From DASQHM01 sp035632095 (lineage in GTDB: Bacteria > Pseudomonadota > Alphaproteobacteria > Ferrovibrionales > Ferrovibrionaceae), in NCBI GenBank assembly GCA_035632095.1, contig DASQHM010000048.1:1-35514 (forward strand): a stretch of 35,514 nt of DNA. The letters run 5' to 3'. The notes beneath the pieces are model-generated. The model did not search any database. It saw nothing but the letters and a program-made list of their open reading frames with translations, and had not been told where the DNA came from. Position 1 is the first letter of the stretch. Each line of letters starts with the position of its first letter. Below are positions 7,477 to 15,452 of the stretch, piece by piece. Both the position numbers and the translations under genes were made by a program.

Positions 7477-8562
7477 ATGCGGCCGGTGCATTCCTCGACC
7501 GAACCGGACCCTATGCGCAAAGAACCGACCCTTCGCTCGAACAACGTTCGCGTCGCCAATCCGGCCCGCCCGCTCGCCGTCGTGACCGGCGGCGCCGGCT
7601 TCATCGGCAGCCACATGGTGGACCTCTTGGTCGAGCGCGGCTTCCGGGTGCATGTCATCGACAGCCTGGTCGGCGGCCGCGAGGCCAATCTCGCGCACCA
7701 TCGCCACAATTCCGACGTGGTGCTCGATCTCCGCGACGTCCGCAAATTGAAGCCGGCGGACAAATTGTTCGCCGGCGCGCGCTATGTGTTCCACTTTGCC
7801 GGCATCGGCGACATCGTGCCCTCGATCGAGAAGCCGTCGGAATACATGTCGGCCAACGTGCAGGGCACCGTGCACGTCCTCGAGGCCTCGCGCAACGCCG
7901 GCGTCGCCAAGCTGGTCTATGCGGCGTCGTCCTCGTGCTACGGACTTGCCGACGTGCCGACGCCCGAGACGCACCCTATTCGGCCGCAATATCCCTACGC
8001 CCTCAGCAAATACATGGGCGAGATGGCGACCTTTCATTGGCACCAGGTCTACAAACTGCCTGCCAACTCGATCCGCATCTTCAACGCCTACGGCACGCGC
8101 TCGCGCACGTCCGGCGCCTATGGTGCGGTGTTCGGCGTATTCCTGCGCCAGAAGATCGCCGGCTCGCCGTTCACGGTGGTGGGCGATGGCACGCAGCGCC
8201 GCGATTTCCTCTACGTGACGGACGTGGCGCGCGGCTTCCTCGCGGCGGCCGAGACCGACCGGTCCGGCGAGGCCTGGAACGTAGGCGCCGGCGACCCGCA
8301 ATCGGTCAACCGCCTGGTCGAATTGCTCGGCGGAGAAGCGGTACACATCCCGAAGCGCCCGGGCGAACCCGACTGCACCTTCGCCGACATCGCCAAGATC
8401 GGCAGAGATCTCGGCTGGAAGCCCCTGGTCTCGTTCGAGGAGGGTGTGCGCCGGGTGATGGACAATATCGACTATTGGCGCGATGCGCCGTTGTGGGATC
8501 CCCAGTCCATCGCCGGCGCCACCAAGGTCTGGTTCGACGTTCTCTCGCCCGCTGCCGAGTAG
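7477..8562 (+). CDS. NAD-dependent epimerase/dehydratase (nucleotide-sugar epimerase)
   Basis: An extended-SDR nucleotide-sugar enzyme, 361 residues from the first ATG. The NAD site is TGGAGFIGSH, the active-site Ser lies in AASSSCYG and the catalytic pair in YPYALSKYMGE, followed by RIFNAYGTRSR and a substrate-binding RRDFLYVTDVARG. These marks fit UDP-glucose/UDP-N-acetylglucosamine 4-epimerases and relatives; the sugar cannot be assigned. The first 30 residues precede the Rossmann fold and are poorly family-like, so the ATG at 7513 is an alternative; GAGGCGAGG lies directly before the 7477 start with little spacing. The gene follows rfbA by 50 nt and likely serves the same polysaccharide pathway. 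Confidence 0.9.
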   Translation: MRPVHSSTEPDPMRKEPTLRSNNVRVANPARPLAVVTGGAGFIGSHMVDLLVERGFRVHVIDSLVGGREANLAHHRHNSDVVLDLRDVRKLKPADKLFAGARYVFHFAGIGDIVPSIEKPSEYMSANVQGTVHVLEASRNAGVAKLVYAASSSCYGLADVPTPETHPIRPQYPYALSKYMGEMATFHWHQVYKLPANSIRIFNAYGTRSRTSGAYGAVFGVFLRQKIAGSPFTVVGDGTQRRDFLYVTDVARGFLAAAETDRSGEAWNVGAGDPQSVNRLVELLGGEAVHIPKRPGEPDCTFADIAKIGRDLGWKPLVSFEEGVRRVMDNIDYWRDAPLWDPQSIAGATKVWFDVLSPAAE

Positions 8563-8681
8563 ACAAGCGGCGGAATTCGCCTCGCCGGATCGTCGGGCGG
8601 CTTTCTCCGCGGGGTAAATCGTGCCAGCATCGCTGCGGCAATCACCGTCCGCACGATGCCTCTCGATCCGCATTTCCGCCC

Positions 8682-9827
8682 ATGCTGAACCTGCTGCATC
8701 TGTTGCGCGACGCTTGGGGCGTCGTCGGCGCCGCGCTCGCGCTGCTGCTGGCGGCGGAATATCTGCCGCGCGGCATACGAGACGGAATGCGGTTGATTCG
8801 CCGCGGGTCGGCCGGCCGCGAGGATCCGCGATCGCGCGCCGACGGATATGGCGGCGCGGACTGGCTCCCCGAGCACCTGGCCGAATGCCACCGCATCATG
8901 CATGTGGCGTGGACTCCTTACGCGGGGCACCGCAATCGGCCGTTCCAAGGCCGCACCATCGGCATCGACGCTTCGGGCCGCCGCCGCACGGTGCCGTCGA
9001 CGACGGACGACGCGGCGCGGCGGATCCTGATGTTCGGCGGCTCGACCCTGTTCGGCATCGGCTCACGCGATGCAGCCACCGTGCCCTCACTCGTCGCCGC
9101 CAAGCTTGGCGCGCGCGGTCGCAACGTGCGCGTCGCCAATTGCGGCGTGGTCAGCTACGTCAGCGCGCAGGAACAGATCGCCTTTGCCGAAACCTTGAAA
9201 TGCGGCGAACGGGCCGATGTCGCGGTGTTTTTCCACGGCGTGAACGACGGCATCGCCGCCCTGCAGACCGGTATTCCGGGTTGGCCCTACAACGCCGCGC
9301 TAAGGCAGCGCGAGTTCGCCATTCTCAACCGGCCAGGCGACTTGACGCGGGAAACCTTGCGCGCGATTTTGCCGAGCATCGCCAAGCGCCTCGGCAAGGC
9401 CGAGACGCTTGGGCCGGCTGCAGGCGCTTCGGGGGACGACTTGGCAGCCGCCGTTCTCAATCACTATCGGGCGACGCTTTGCCAGATTGCCGCCGTCGGC
9501 GCCGACCACGGCACGGCCTGCCTGTTCGTGTGGCAGCCGGTCCTCTACGGCAAGCGCCGCATGACGGCGTACGAAGCAGGCCAGGCGGCGAGCTATGCCG
9601 ACGACGTTCGCGCGTTCTTTCTCAAGCTCTATGACTTGCGCCGCCGTGACGGCGATTTGTCGGCCCGCGGCGATGCCGTCGACCTCGGCGGATTGCTGGA
9701 CGAGCGCGACGAGCCGCTGTTCCTCGATCCGTTCCATCTGACGGAACGCGGCAACGAAATCGTGGCCGACGCACTTCTGCCGCATTTGGCAGCGCTTATG
9801 GACACTGATGCGCCGGCTCGGGCATAG
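8682..9827 (+). CDS. Membrane-anchored SGNH/GDSL-type hydrolase
   Basis: The protein has 381 residues. A hydrophobic segment at about residues 10-26 looks like a signal anchor, placing the rest outside the cytoplasmic membrane. SGNH marks follow: the nucleophile block FGGSTLFG with Ser121, a Gly in CGVVSY, the NDG motif (HGVNDG) and the Asp-His pair D349-x2-H352 (DPFHLT). Such enzymes are esterases or acyltransferases that often remove or move O-acetyl groups on surface glycans; the substrate is unknown here. The open frame runs back to 7464 through the epimerase gene, but that part is a shadow frame, and the ATG at 8682 starts the family-like sequence. No strong ribosome-binding site is seen. 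Confidence 0.83.
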   Translation: MLNLLHLLRDAWGVVGAALALLLAAEYLPRGIRDGMRLIRRGSAGREDPRSRADGYGGADWLPEHLAECHRIMHVAWTPYAGHRNRPFQGRTIGIDASGRRRTVPSTTDDAARRILMFGGSTLFGIGSRDAATVPSLVAAKLGARGRNVRVANCGVVSYVSAQEQIAFAETLKCGERADVAVFFHGVNDGIAALQTGIPGWPYNAALRQREFAILNRPGDLTRETLRAILPSIAKRLGKAETLGPAAGASGDDLAAAVLNHYRATLCQIAAVGADHGTACLFVWQPVLYGKRRMTAYEAGQAASYADDVRAFFLKLYDLRRRDGDLSARGDAVDLGGLLDERDEPLFLDPFHLTERGNEIVADALLPHLAALMDTDAPARA

Positions 9828-9860
9828 TGCCGCCGGTCCAAAGCAGCCGCCGGAGCGGGA

Positions 9861-10007
9861 ATGTCGGATTTTGTGATTTATGCTGGCGTCGCGGCAATCG
9901 GCGTGATCGCCTTGGGCATCGCGGCGATGTGGCTCAAGCGCCGCGCCGACCATCGCCGCGGCGGGTCCAAGCGTCAGGGACTCGACGAGATCTATCCGCT
10001 GTTCTGA
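9861..10007 (+). CDS. Small single-pass membrane protein, 48 residues
   Basis: A short open frame with a good GGAGCGGGA ribosome-binding site right before its ATG. The translation has an N-terminal hydrophobic helix (about residues 4-24), then a strongly basic stretch (LKRRADHRRGG) and the end GLDEIYPLF. By the positive-inside rule the basic tail is cytoplasmic. It begins 33 nt after the SGNH hydrolase gene, so it may be in the same transcript, and it converges on the radical SAM gene with a 16-nt gap. It is not recognised as a known family. The clean start signal and membrane-protein composition argue that it is real, but the short length keeps confidence moderate. Confidence 0.55.
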   Translation: MSDFVIYAGVAAIGVIALGIAAMWLKRRADHRRGGSKRQGLDEIYPLF

Positions 10008-10023
10008 CCACAGCGCCGGCGCC

Positions 10024-11043
10024 TCAGGCTGCCTGGCCACCGCCAAGTCCGACCAGATCGAGCAGCGACGCGCGCTTCTTTTCGTTGCGCCACGGATTGA
10101 GGCAGCATTCCTTGCACATGGCGGGCTCCGCTTCCAGGTAGCGCCTCAGCCATCCGGATACGGCCGGGCTTGCCCAGGCCTCGGCAAAGCTCTTGTCGAG
10201 GATCGACGTGTTGCCATAGTGCATGGTGTTGTGCAGTTCGACGCAACATGGCGTGAGCAACCCATCGACGGTCACGGCAGGTTCGAAAAACGGCCGCTCG
10301 CAGCGCAGCTTCGGATTGCGACGGCGCCGCTGCTTGAATTCCGTGGTCTTGAAGGTGATGTTCTTCATGGCCGGCACGAGCGTTTCGATCATGGCGTTGA
10401 ACACCGCCTTGTGTTCGAGCGTGGTGAACCAGGTGCTGTAGTCCACGTCGTCGTCGCCGAAGGCGCCGAAATCGCCGAAGCCGCAGTGGAAACCGCCGAT
10501 GCGGTCGAGTTCGGCCAAGGTGTTCGGCACGTCGAACAGATTCTTTTCGCTCACCACGATGTTGATGATCATCGGCACTTTCAGCGTCGCCCGCACTTCT
10601 CGCAATCGCGCCTTCAGCTTTTGCGTATCCGTGCCGAAGCGCACCAGATCGGCCACTTCCTGATTGAGCGAATCGACTGAGATGTGCAGCTCATCCAGGC
10701 CCGCTGCCTCCATGCGCCGGTAGAAGTCCATGTCGCGGGCGAGCAGGTTCGAGATCACGAAGACCTTTTCATAGGTCTGCTTCGCCACCTCGATCATCTC
10801 CGGCAGATTGGGATTGAGCGTCGGCTCGCCGTAGCCGTTGAGCCAGCAGAGGTCGCCCGGCGGCAGGTTGCGCATGACTTGGCGGAACACGTCGAGCGAC
10901 ATGGTCTTGATGTCGAGGGTGCCCTTGTTCTCGCGAAAGGTGCGATTGCAGCCGGCGCATTTGAGGTTGCAATAGGTGGTGGGCTCGATCTGGATCGACT
11001 TGAGCCGCTCTGGCGGCGGATCGACGCGCAAATCCTGGCCCAT
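10024..11043 (-). CDS. Radical SAM protein with SPASM-like C-terminal cysteines
   Basis: A 339-residue radical S-adenosylmethionine enzyme. The 4Fe-4S ligands are C25-x3-C29-x2-C32 (CNLKCAGC), followed by a GYGEPTLNPNL motif that binds SAM and a DELHISVDS strand. The C-terminal third holds further cysteines (CERPFF, TPCCVE, MCKECC), typical of a SPASM or twitch domain with auxiliary clusters. Such enzymes modify peptides, sugars or proteins; neither substrate nor partner is clear. The ATG at 11043 has GAGGAG a few nt upstream; a nearby in-frame ATG at 11064 lies before that site and is less likely. It is the only reverse-strand gene in an otherwise forward block and is divergent from the methyltransferase. 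Confidence 0.88.
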   Translation of the reverse strand: MGQDLRVDPPPERLKSIQIEPTTYCNLKCAGCNRTFRENKGTLDIKTMSLDVFRQVMRNLPPGDLCWLNGYGEPTLNPNLPEMIEVAKQTYEKVFVISNLLARDMDFYRRMEAAGLDELHISVDSLNQEVADLVRFGTDTQKLKARLREVRATLKVPMIINIVVSEKNLFDVPNTLAELDRIGGFHCGFGDFGAFGDDDVDYSTWFTTLEHKAVFNAMIETLVPAMKNITFKTTEFKQRRRRNPKLRCERPFFEPAVTVDGLLTPCCVELHNTMHYGNTSILDKSFAEAWASPAVSGWLRRYLEAEPAMCKECCLNPWRNEKKRASLLDLVGLGGGQAA

Positions 11044-11200
11044 CGGGCTCCTCGTTCCGGGCATTGCGAACGGCGCGGACCTTACGCTCGACCGGCAAAG
11101 CTCGCAAGTCTCGGGCCGGATTTCCCGCATTGCGGCGTGCGGCGAATTGCCGGATAAACTGGCCCGCCCGGACCATGCGCCGGTATTCGAGCCGAACCAC

Positions 11201-12046
11201 ATGATCGACGCAGCGCTGCAGCGCAATTTCGAGATCATCCGCCGCCTGCCGGGCTTCATGGAGCGGGACGCCTATCTCTTGTTCCGGCGTCTGCGCGAGG
11301 TGAGCTTCCAGCCGGGCGTGCCGGTCTTGGAGGTGGGCGTGTTCTGCGGCCGCAGCCTGACCGCCATCGCCTCGACCTTTCCGGAGGTGCGCACGGTCGG
11401 CGTCGACCCGTTCTTCGCCGATTTCAGTACGTCGGTGCAATTCGACGACGAAGCCGGGATCCTGAAGTCGAAGTCCGGCGGGCAATCGCCGAAGCAGCGC
11501 TTGGCCGCCATCGATGCCGTGCTTCACGACCTCGATTCGATCAACGGCACGGCAATCGCAAAATCCGTCGAGATTCGCAAGGAGACCGAAGCAGACTTCC
11601 TGATGCAAAACCGCCAGCGCTTCCAGCTCATCCATATCGATGCCGAACACACGTTCGCCGCGGTCCGCGCCAGCCTCGATCACCTGCCCCAGACCCTGAC
11701 CGAGAACGGCTGGTTGGTGCTCGACGACTTTCTGCACCCCGGCTATCCCGATATTTCCGAAGCCGTGCACACCCATCCCGCATTCCGGCGGAGCCTGTGG
11801 CCGGTGGTCTACGGCGCCAACAAGGGCGTCTTCCTCTGGTCGCCGCAGGGCCAAGGCGCCGCGCCCGGTCTTCGCCGCCGCATCGCCGAAAACTATCGCT
11901 CCGCGGGTGCAATCGTGCGTGAAATGCACGACGGTGCGCCCATGGTCGATATGCCGGGCCTCGGCCAGCCGATCAAGCGCCGCAAGACATTGGCGCAGCG
12001 CCTGCAGCGATCCCTCGGTTTCGGCCGCGGTTCGTCCCAGCCTTAA
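11201..12046 (+). CDS. Class I SAM-dependent methyltransferase
   Basis: A 281-residue protein with the Rossmann-type motif I LEVGVFCGRSLTAIA, the acidic end of the second strand (VGVDPF), and a later LIHIDAEHTFAAV and WLVLDDFLHPGY. This resembles the Methyltransf_24 group found in glycan and natural-product clusters. The open frame continues upstream into the divergent radical SAM gene; the ATG at 11201 lies just before the family-like part, though an in-frame TTG near 11147 cannot be excluded and no strong ribosome-binding site is visible. Its stop overlaps the cyclase start as TAATG, so it heads a coupled operon with the cyclase, the aminotransferase and the deacetylase. Confidence 0.82.
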   Translation: MIDAALQRNFEIIRRLPGFMERDAYLLFRRLREVSFQPGVPVLEVGVFCGRSLTAIASTFPEVRTVGVDPFFADFSTSVQFDDEAGILKSKSGGQSPKQRLAAIDAVLHDLDSINGTAIAKSVEIRKETEADFLMQNRQRFQLIHIDAEHTFAAVRASLDHLPQTLTENGWLVLDDFLHPGYPDISEAVHTHPAFRRSLWPVVYGANKGVFLWSPQGQGAAPGLRRRIAENYRSAGAIVREMHDGAPMVDMPGLGQPIKRRKTLAQRLQRSLGFGRGSSQP

Positions 12047-14112
12047 TGCTGGACTTCCCATCTTTTCGGAACCAGCATCCCGAAAAGGCCAGCACCGTGA
12101 GCACCGCTTCACAAACCGGCGCGCAGGCCGCGCCCTCAGCCGCGTCCCGGCAACAGCGCCGGGTTGCGGCGCTATTGGGCATCCTGATCATGGCCACGGT
12201 CCTGGCCCAGGCGCTGCCGATCGCCCTGCCGCCGCTCGCCTGGGTCGAGACGTCGCTGCGCGACATCCGCGTGTCGTTGCTGGCGCGGGCGAGCGAGCCA
12301 CGGACCGACATGGCGATCCTCGCCATCACTGAGGACACGCTCGATCAGATGCCCTACCGCTCCCCGGTTGATCGCGGCTTCCTTGCTGGATTGCTCGACT
12401 ACCTGGCGCAAGCGGGCGCGCGCGGCGTCATGCTCGACGTTCTGTTCACGCAGTCGACCGAGCCGTCCAAGGACGCGGCGCTGGCGCAAGCGATGCGCAA
12501 GTTTCCGGCGCCCCTCGTCGTCGCCTGGGGCGATCCGGGCCCGGAAATCACCGCGCGTCAGTACGAATTCCTGCGCCAATACGACGCCGGTGTGACGCAC
12601 GGCTACGCCAACCTCATTCGCGACAACATCGGCGGCGCGGTACGCCGCTTGAACGTCTGGCAAACCGGGGCGCGCGATCCCGATCCGACCATGGCCGCCG
12701 CCATGGCAAAGGCATTGGGCCGGCCGCTGCCGGCGCAAAACATCGCCCTCGACTATATCGTCGGACCGGATGCGGAGACGCCGGCGATTCCGACCTTTCC
12801 GGCGCATTTGGCGGCGCCGGGCGCCAACGGCGCGCCGCCCGTACTGCCGCCGGCCTTCTTCGCCGGCAAGGTCGTGCTGATCGGCGCCGACTTGCTCGGC
12901 GCTGACCGTTTCGCCACGCCCTTCACCACCGGCCTCGGCGTGCGCGCCGGCAACATGGCCGGCGTGACCATCCATGCGCAAAGTCTGGCGCAGCTTCTCG
13001 ATGGCCGGCAGCTTAAGGAAACCGGCCCAATCGCCGGCTGGGCCATTATCGTCGCGGCGGCGGCGCTCGGCATCGCGCTTGCCGCGCTCGACCTCACTCT
13101 TTGGGGCCGGCTCGCGGCGGCGGCCTTGGGCATCGCCGGCATCTGGGCGGCCGTGCTGCTCGCCTATTCGCAAACGGCTTATCAATTGCCGACGGTGCCG
13201 CCGAGCCTCGGCTTCGTGCTCGGCCTCGGCGCCGCGAGCTTCTACTTCCAGCGGCGCTTCCTGCTCGAACGGCGGTTCGTGCGCGGCGCCCTGGCGCACT
13301 ACGTGCCGGAAGGCGTCGTGGCCCTGCTCGAGAAGGAGCCGTGGCGGCTGAAGCTCGGCGGCGAGCGGCGCGACCTGACGTTCCTTTTCACGGACATTGC
13401 CGGCTTCACGGCCTTGTCCGAGCGGGCGGAACCCACCCGGCTTGTGGCCGCGCTCAATCAATATCTCGACGGTGCCACGAAGATCGTTCTCGAACACGAA
13501 GGCAGCGTCGACAAGTACATCGGCGATGCCGTCGTCGCCGTCTTCGGCGCCTTCGACGACACCGGGCGCCACGCCGAGAAGGCCGTCGCCTGCGCCTTGG
13601 CCATCGACGCCTTCGCCGCCGCGTTCGCGGCCGAGCAACGGGCGGGCGGCCTCGATTTCGGCATCACCCGCATCGGCGTCAACAGCGGCAGCGCCATCAT
13701 CGGCAATTTCGGCGGCGAAAAACGCTTCGACTACACGGCGATCGGCGATGCGGTGAACATCGCCTCGCGCCTGGAGGGCGCCAACAAGTACCTGGGCACG
13801 CGCATTTGCGTCGCGGCGTCCAGCGCCGAGCACGCCGGCTCGATCGTCTGCCGGCCGGCGGCGCGCCTCTACGTCAAAGGCCGCGATCGCGGAATCGACG
13901 TCTGCGAACCGTTGCGCGCGAACGACCCGACCTTGGGTTGGCTTGCCGACTATCGCGCCGCATATGACATGCTTGCCCGCCAGGACATGCGCGCCGGCCT
14001 GGCGTTCTCGTATCTCGCCCAGCAGCATCCCGACGACCCCTTGGTGCGATTCCATCACCAGCGCCTGCAAGCCATGGAAATCGGCATCGACGTGGTTCTG
14101 GAAGGCAAGTAG
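12046..14112 (+). CDS. CHASE2-domain transmembrane adenylate cyclase (class III)
   Basis: A 688-residue membrane sensor-cyclase. An N-terminal transmembrane helix (about 41-65) leads to a periplasmic CHASE2 region (about 70-310), then three helices (about 328-400) and a cytoplasmic class III cyclase domain (about 445-620). The catalytic set is complete: metal-binding D450 (FTDIAGF) and D494, ATP-selecting K490 and D562, and transition-state N571 and R575 (NIASR). It should therefore make cAMP in response to an extracellular signal that cannot be read from the sequence. The first ATG overlaps the methyltransferase stop; a GTG at 12097 is an alternative. A cyclase in the middle of a biosynthetic-looking operon is unusual. 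Confidence 0.92.
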   Translation: MLDFPSFRNQHPEKASTVSTASQTGAQAAPSAASRQQRRVAALLGILIMATVLAQALPIALPPLAWVETSLRDIRVSLLARASEPRTDMAILAITEDTLDQMPYRSPVDRGFLAGLLDYLAQAGARGVMLDVLFTQSTEPSKDAALAQAMRKFPAPLVVAWGDPGPEITARQYEFLRQYDAGVTHGYANLIRDNIGGAVRRLNVWQTGARDPDPTMAAAMAKALGRPLPAQNIALDYIVGPDAETPAIPTFPAHLAAPGANGAPPVLPPAFFAGKVVLIGADLLGADRFATPFTTGLGVRAGNMAGVTIHAQSLAQLLDGRQLKETGPIAGWAIIVAAAALGIALAALDLTLWGRLAAAALGIAGIWAAVLLAYSQTAYQLPTVPPSLGFVLGLGAASFYFQRRFLLERRFVRGALAHYVPEGVVALLEKEPWRLKLGGERRDLTFLFTDIAGFTALSERAEPTRLVAALNQYLDGATKIVLEHEGSVDKYIGDAVVAVFGAFDDTGRHAEKAVACALAIDAFAAAFAAEQRAGGLDFGITRIGVNSGSAIIGNFGGEKRFDYTAIGDAVNIASRLEGANKYLGTRICVAASSAEHAGSIVCRPAARLYVKGRDRGIDVCEPLRANDPTLGWLADYRAAYDMLARQDMRAGLAFSYLAQQHPDDPLVRFHHQRLQAMEIGIDVVLEGK

Positions 14113-14117
14113 CCTCG

Positions 14118-15452
14118 ATGCCGCACGTCTTCCATCGCTCGACGCGCGGTTCCCTTCCCGTCGCGGCGGGGGGCGAGGGCTGCTGGATCGTCGACTCGTC
14201 GGGGAAGCGATATCTGGATGGTTCCGGCGGCGCCGCGGTGTCGTGCCTCGGCCACGGCCATCCGGCCGTGATTGCGGCCATGAAGCGCCAGATCGACACA
14301 CTGGCTTACGCCCACACGTCTTTCTTCACCAGCGATGCGGCGGAGGAGCTTGCCGACGTATTGATTGCCGGCGCGCCGCCCGGCATCGAGCGGGCCTATT
14401 TTCTGTCTGGCGGTTCGGAAGCCATGGAGACCGCGCTGAAGATGACGCGGCAGTACTTCGTCGAGACCGGCGAGCCGGAGCGGCGGCACTTCATCGCGCG
14501 CCGGCAGAGCTATCACGGCAACACCCTCGGCGCGTTGAGCGTTGGCGGGCACGCGGCGCGGCGCAAGCTTTATGAGCCGCTGCTGATTGCCACGACCCAT
14601 ATCGCGCCCTGTTATGCCTATCGCCATCGCGGGGCGCAGGAGAGCGAGGAGGCTTACGGGCGCCGCGTCGCCGACGAGCTCGAAGCGGCGATTCAACGCC
14701 TCGGGCCGAAGCACGTCGCCGCCTTCGTGGCGGAGTCGATTTCGGGTGCGAGCCTGGGTGCGGTGCCGCCGGCGCCCGGATACTTCAAGCGCATCCGCGA
14801 GATTTGCGACGCTCATGGCGTGCTGCTGATCCTCGACGAGGTCATGTGCGGTATGGGCCGGTCCGGCAGCCTGCATGCGTGTGAGCAGGAAGGTATCGCA
14901 CCCGACATCATGGTCATCGCCAAGGGTCTCGGCGGCGGTTACCAGCCGATCGGCGCCGCGCTCGTGTCCGGCAAGATCTACGCCGCCTTCGAGCGCGGTT
15001 CCGGCGCGTTCCAGCACGGGCACACCTATATGGGTCATCCGGTCGCTTGCGCCGCTGCGCTGGCGGTGCAACGCGTCGTCGCCGAGCAGAACCTGGTCGA
15101 ACGGGTGCGCCGGCAAGGCAACGTGCTGATGGCGGCGCTGCATGAGCGCTTCGGCAACCACCCGAATGTGGGCGACATCCGCGGCCGCGGCCTTTTGTTC
15201 GGGTTGGAGCTAGTGCGGGACCGCGTAACCAAGACGCCGTTCGACCCGGCTTACCAGCTGCACGCTCGCGTCAAACGCCTGGCGATGGAACGCGGCCTGC
15301 TCTGCTATCCAAGCGGCGGAACGGCCGACGGTGTTGCGGGCGATCACGTTCTGCTTGCTCCGCCCTTCATCGTGACCGATGGGGAGATCGAAGAAATAGC
15401 GAGGCGCCTCGGCCTGGCGGTCGATGCGGCGCTGGCCGAGATTGCCGTGTGA
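14118..15452 (+). CDS. Class III pyridoxal-phosphate aminotransferase
   Basis: A 444-residue fold-type I, class III aminotransferase. The N-terminus has the family run LDGSGGAAVSCLGHGHP, then a GGSEAMETALK phosphate-binding region, QSYHGNTLG, the cofactor-ring Asp D240 (LILDEVMCGMGR) and the Schiff-base lysine K269 (VIAKGLGGGYQPIGA). Class III members transfer amino groups from omega-amines, amino acids or amino sugars; the nearest-looking types act on omega-amino compounds, but the substrate is not assigned. It begins 5 nt after the cyclase stop and overlaps the deacetylase start, so all are probably translated from one messenger. Confidence 0.93.
   Translation: MPHVFHRSTRGSLPVAAGGEGCWIVDSSGKRYLDGSGGAAVSCLGHGHPAVIAAMKRQIDTLAYAHTSFFTSDAAEELADVLIAGAPPGIERAYFLSGGSEAMETALKMTRQYFVETGEPERRHFIARRQSYHGNTLGALSVGGHAARRKLYEPLLIATTHIAPCYAYRHRGAQESEEAYGRRVADELEAAIQRLGPKHVAAFVAESISGASLGAVPPAPGYFKRIREICDAHGVLLILDEVMCGMGRSGSLHACEQEGIAPDIMVIAKGLGGGYQPIGAALVSGKIYAAFERGSGAFQHGHTYMGHPVACAAALAVQRVVAEQNLVERVRRQGNVLMAALHERFGNHPNVGDIRGRGLLFGLELVRDRVTKTPFDPAYQLHARVKRLAMERGLLCYPSGGTADGVAGDHVLLAPPFIVTDGEIEEIARRLGLAVDAALAEIAV

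Noticed and set aside
7464..8681. Very long open frame joining the epimerase region to the SGNH hydrolase (787 codons)
   Set aside because: The first ~400 codons lie out of frame over the epimerase gene, are Arg-rich and match no family. Only the part from ATG 8682 shows SGNH motifs.
10769..12112. 447-codon reverse frame across the methyltransferase and radical SAM region
   Set aside because: Composition is that of a shadow frame, and both real genes with full motifs occupy the same DNA in other frames.
12172..14301. 709-codon antisense frame over the cyclase gene
   Set aside because: Antisense shadow of GC-rich coding sequence; no ribosome site or recognised motif.
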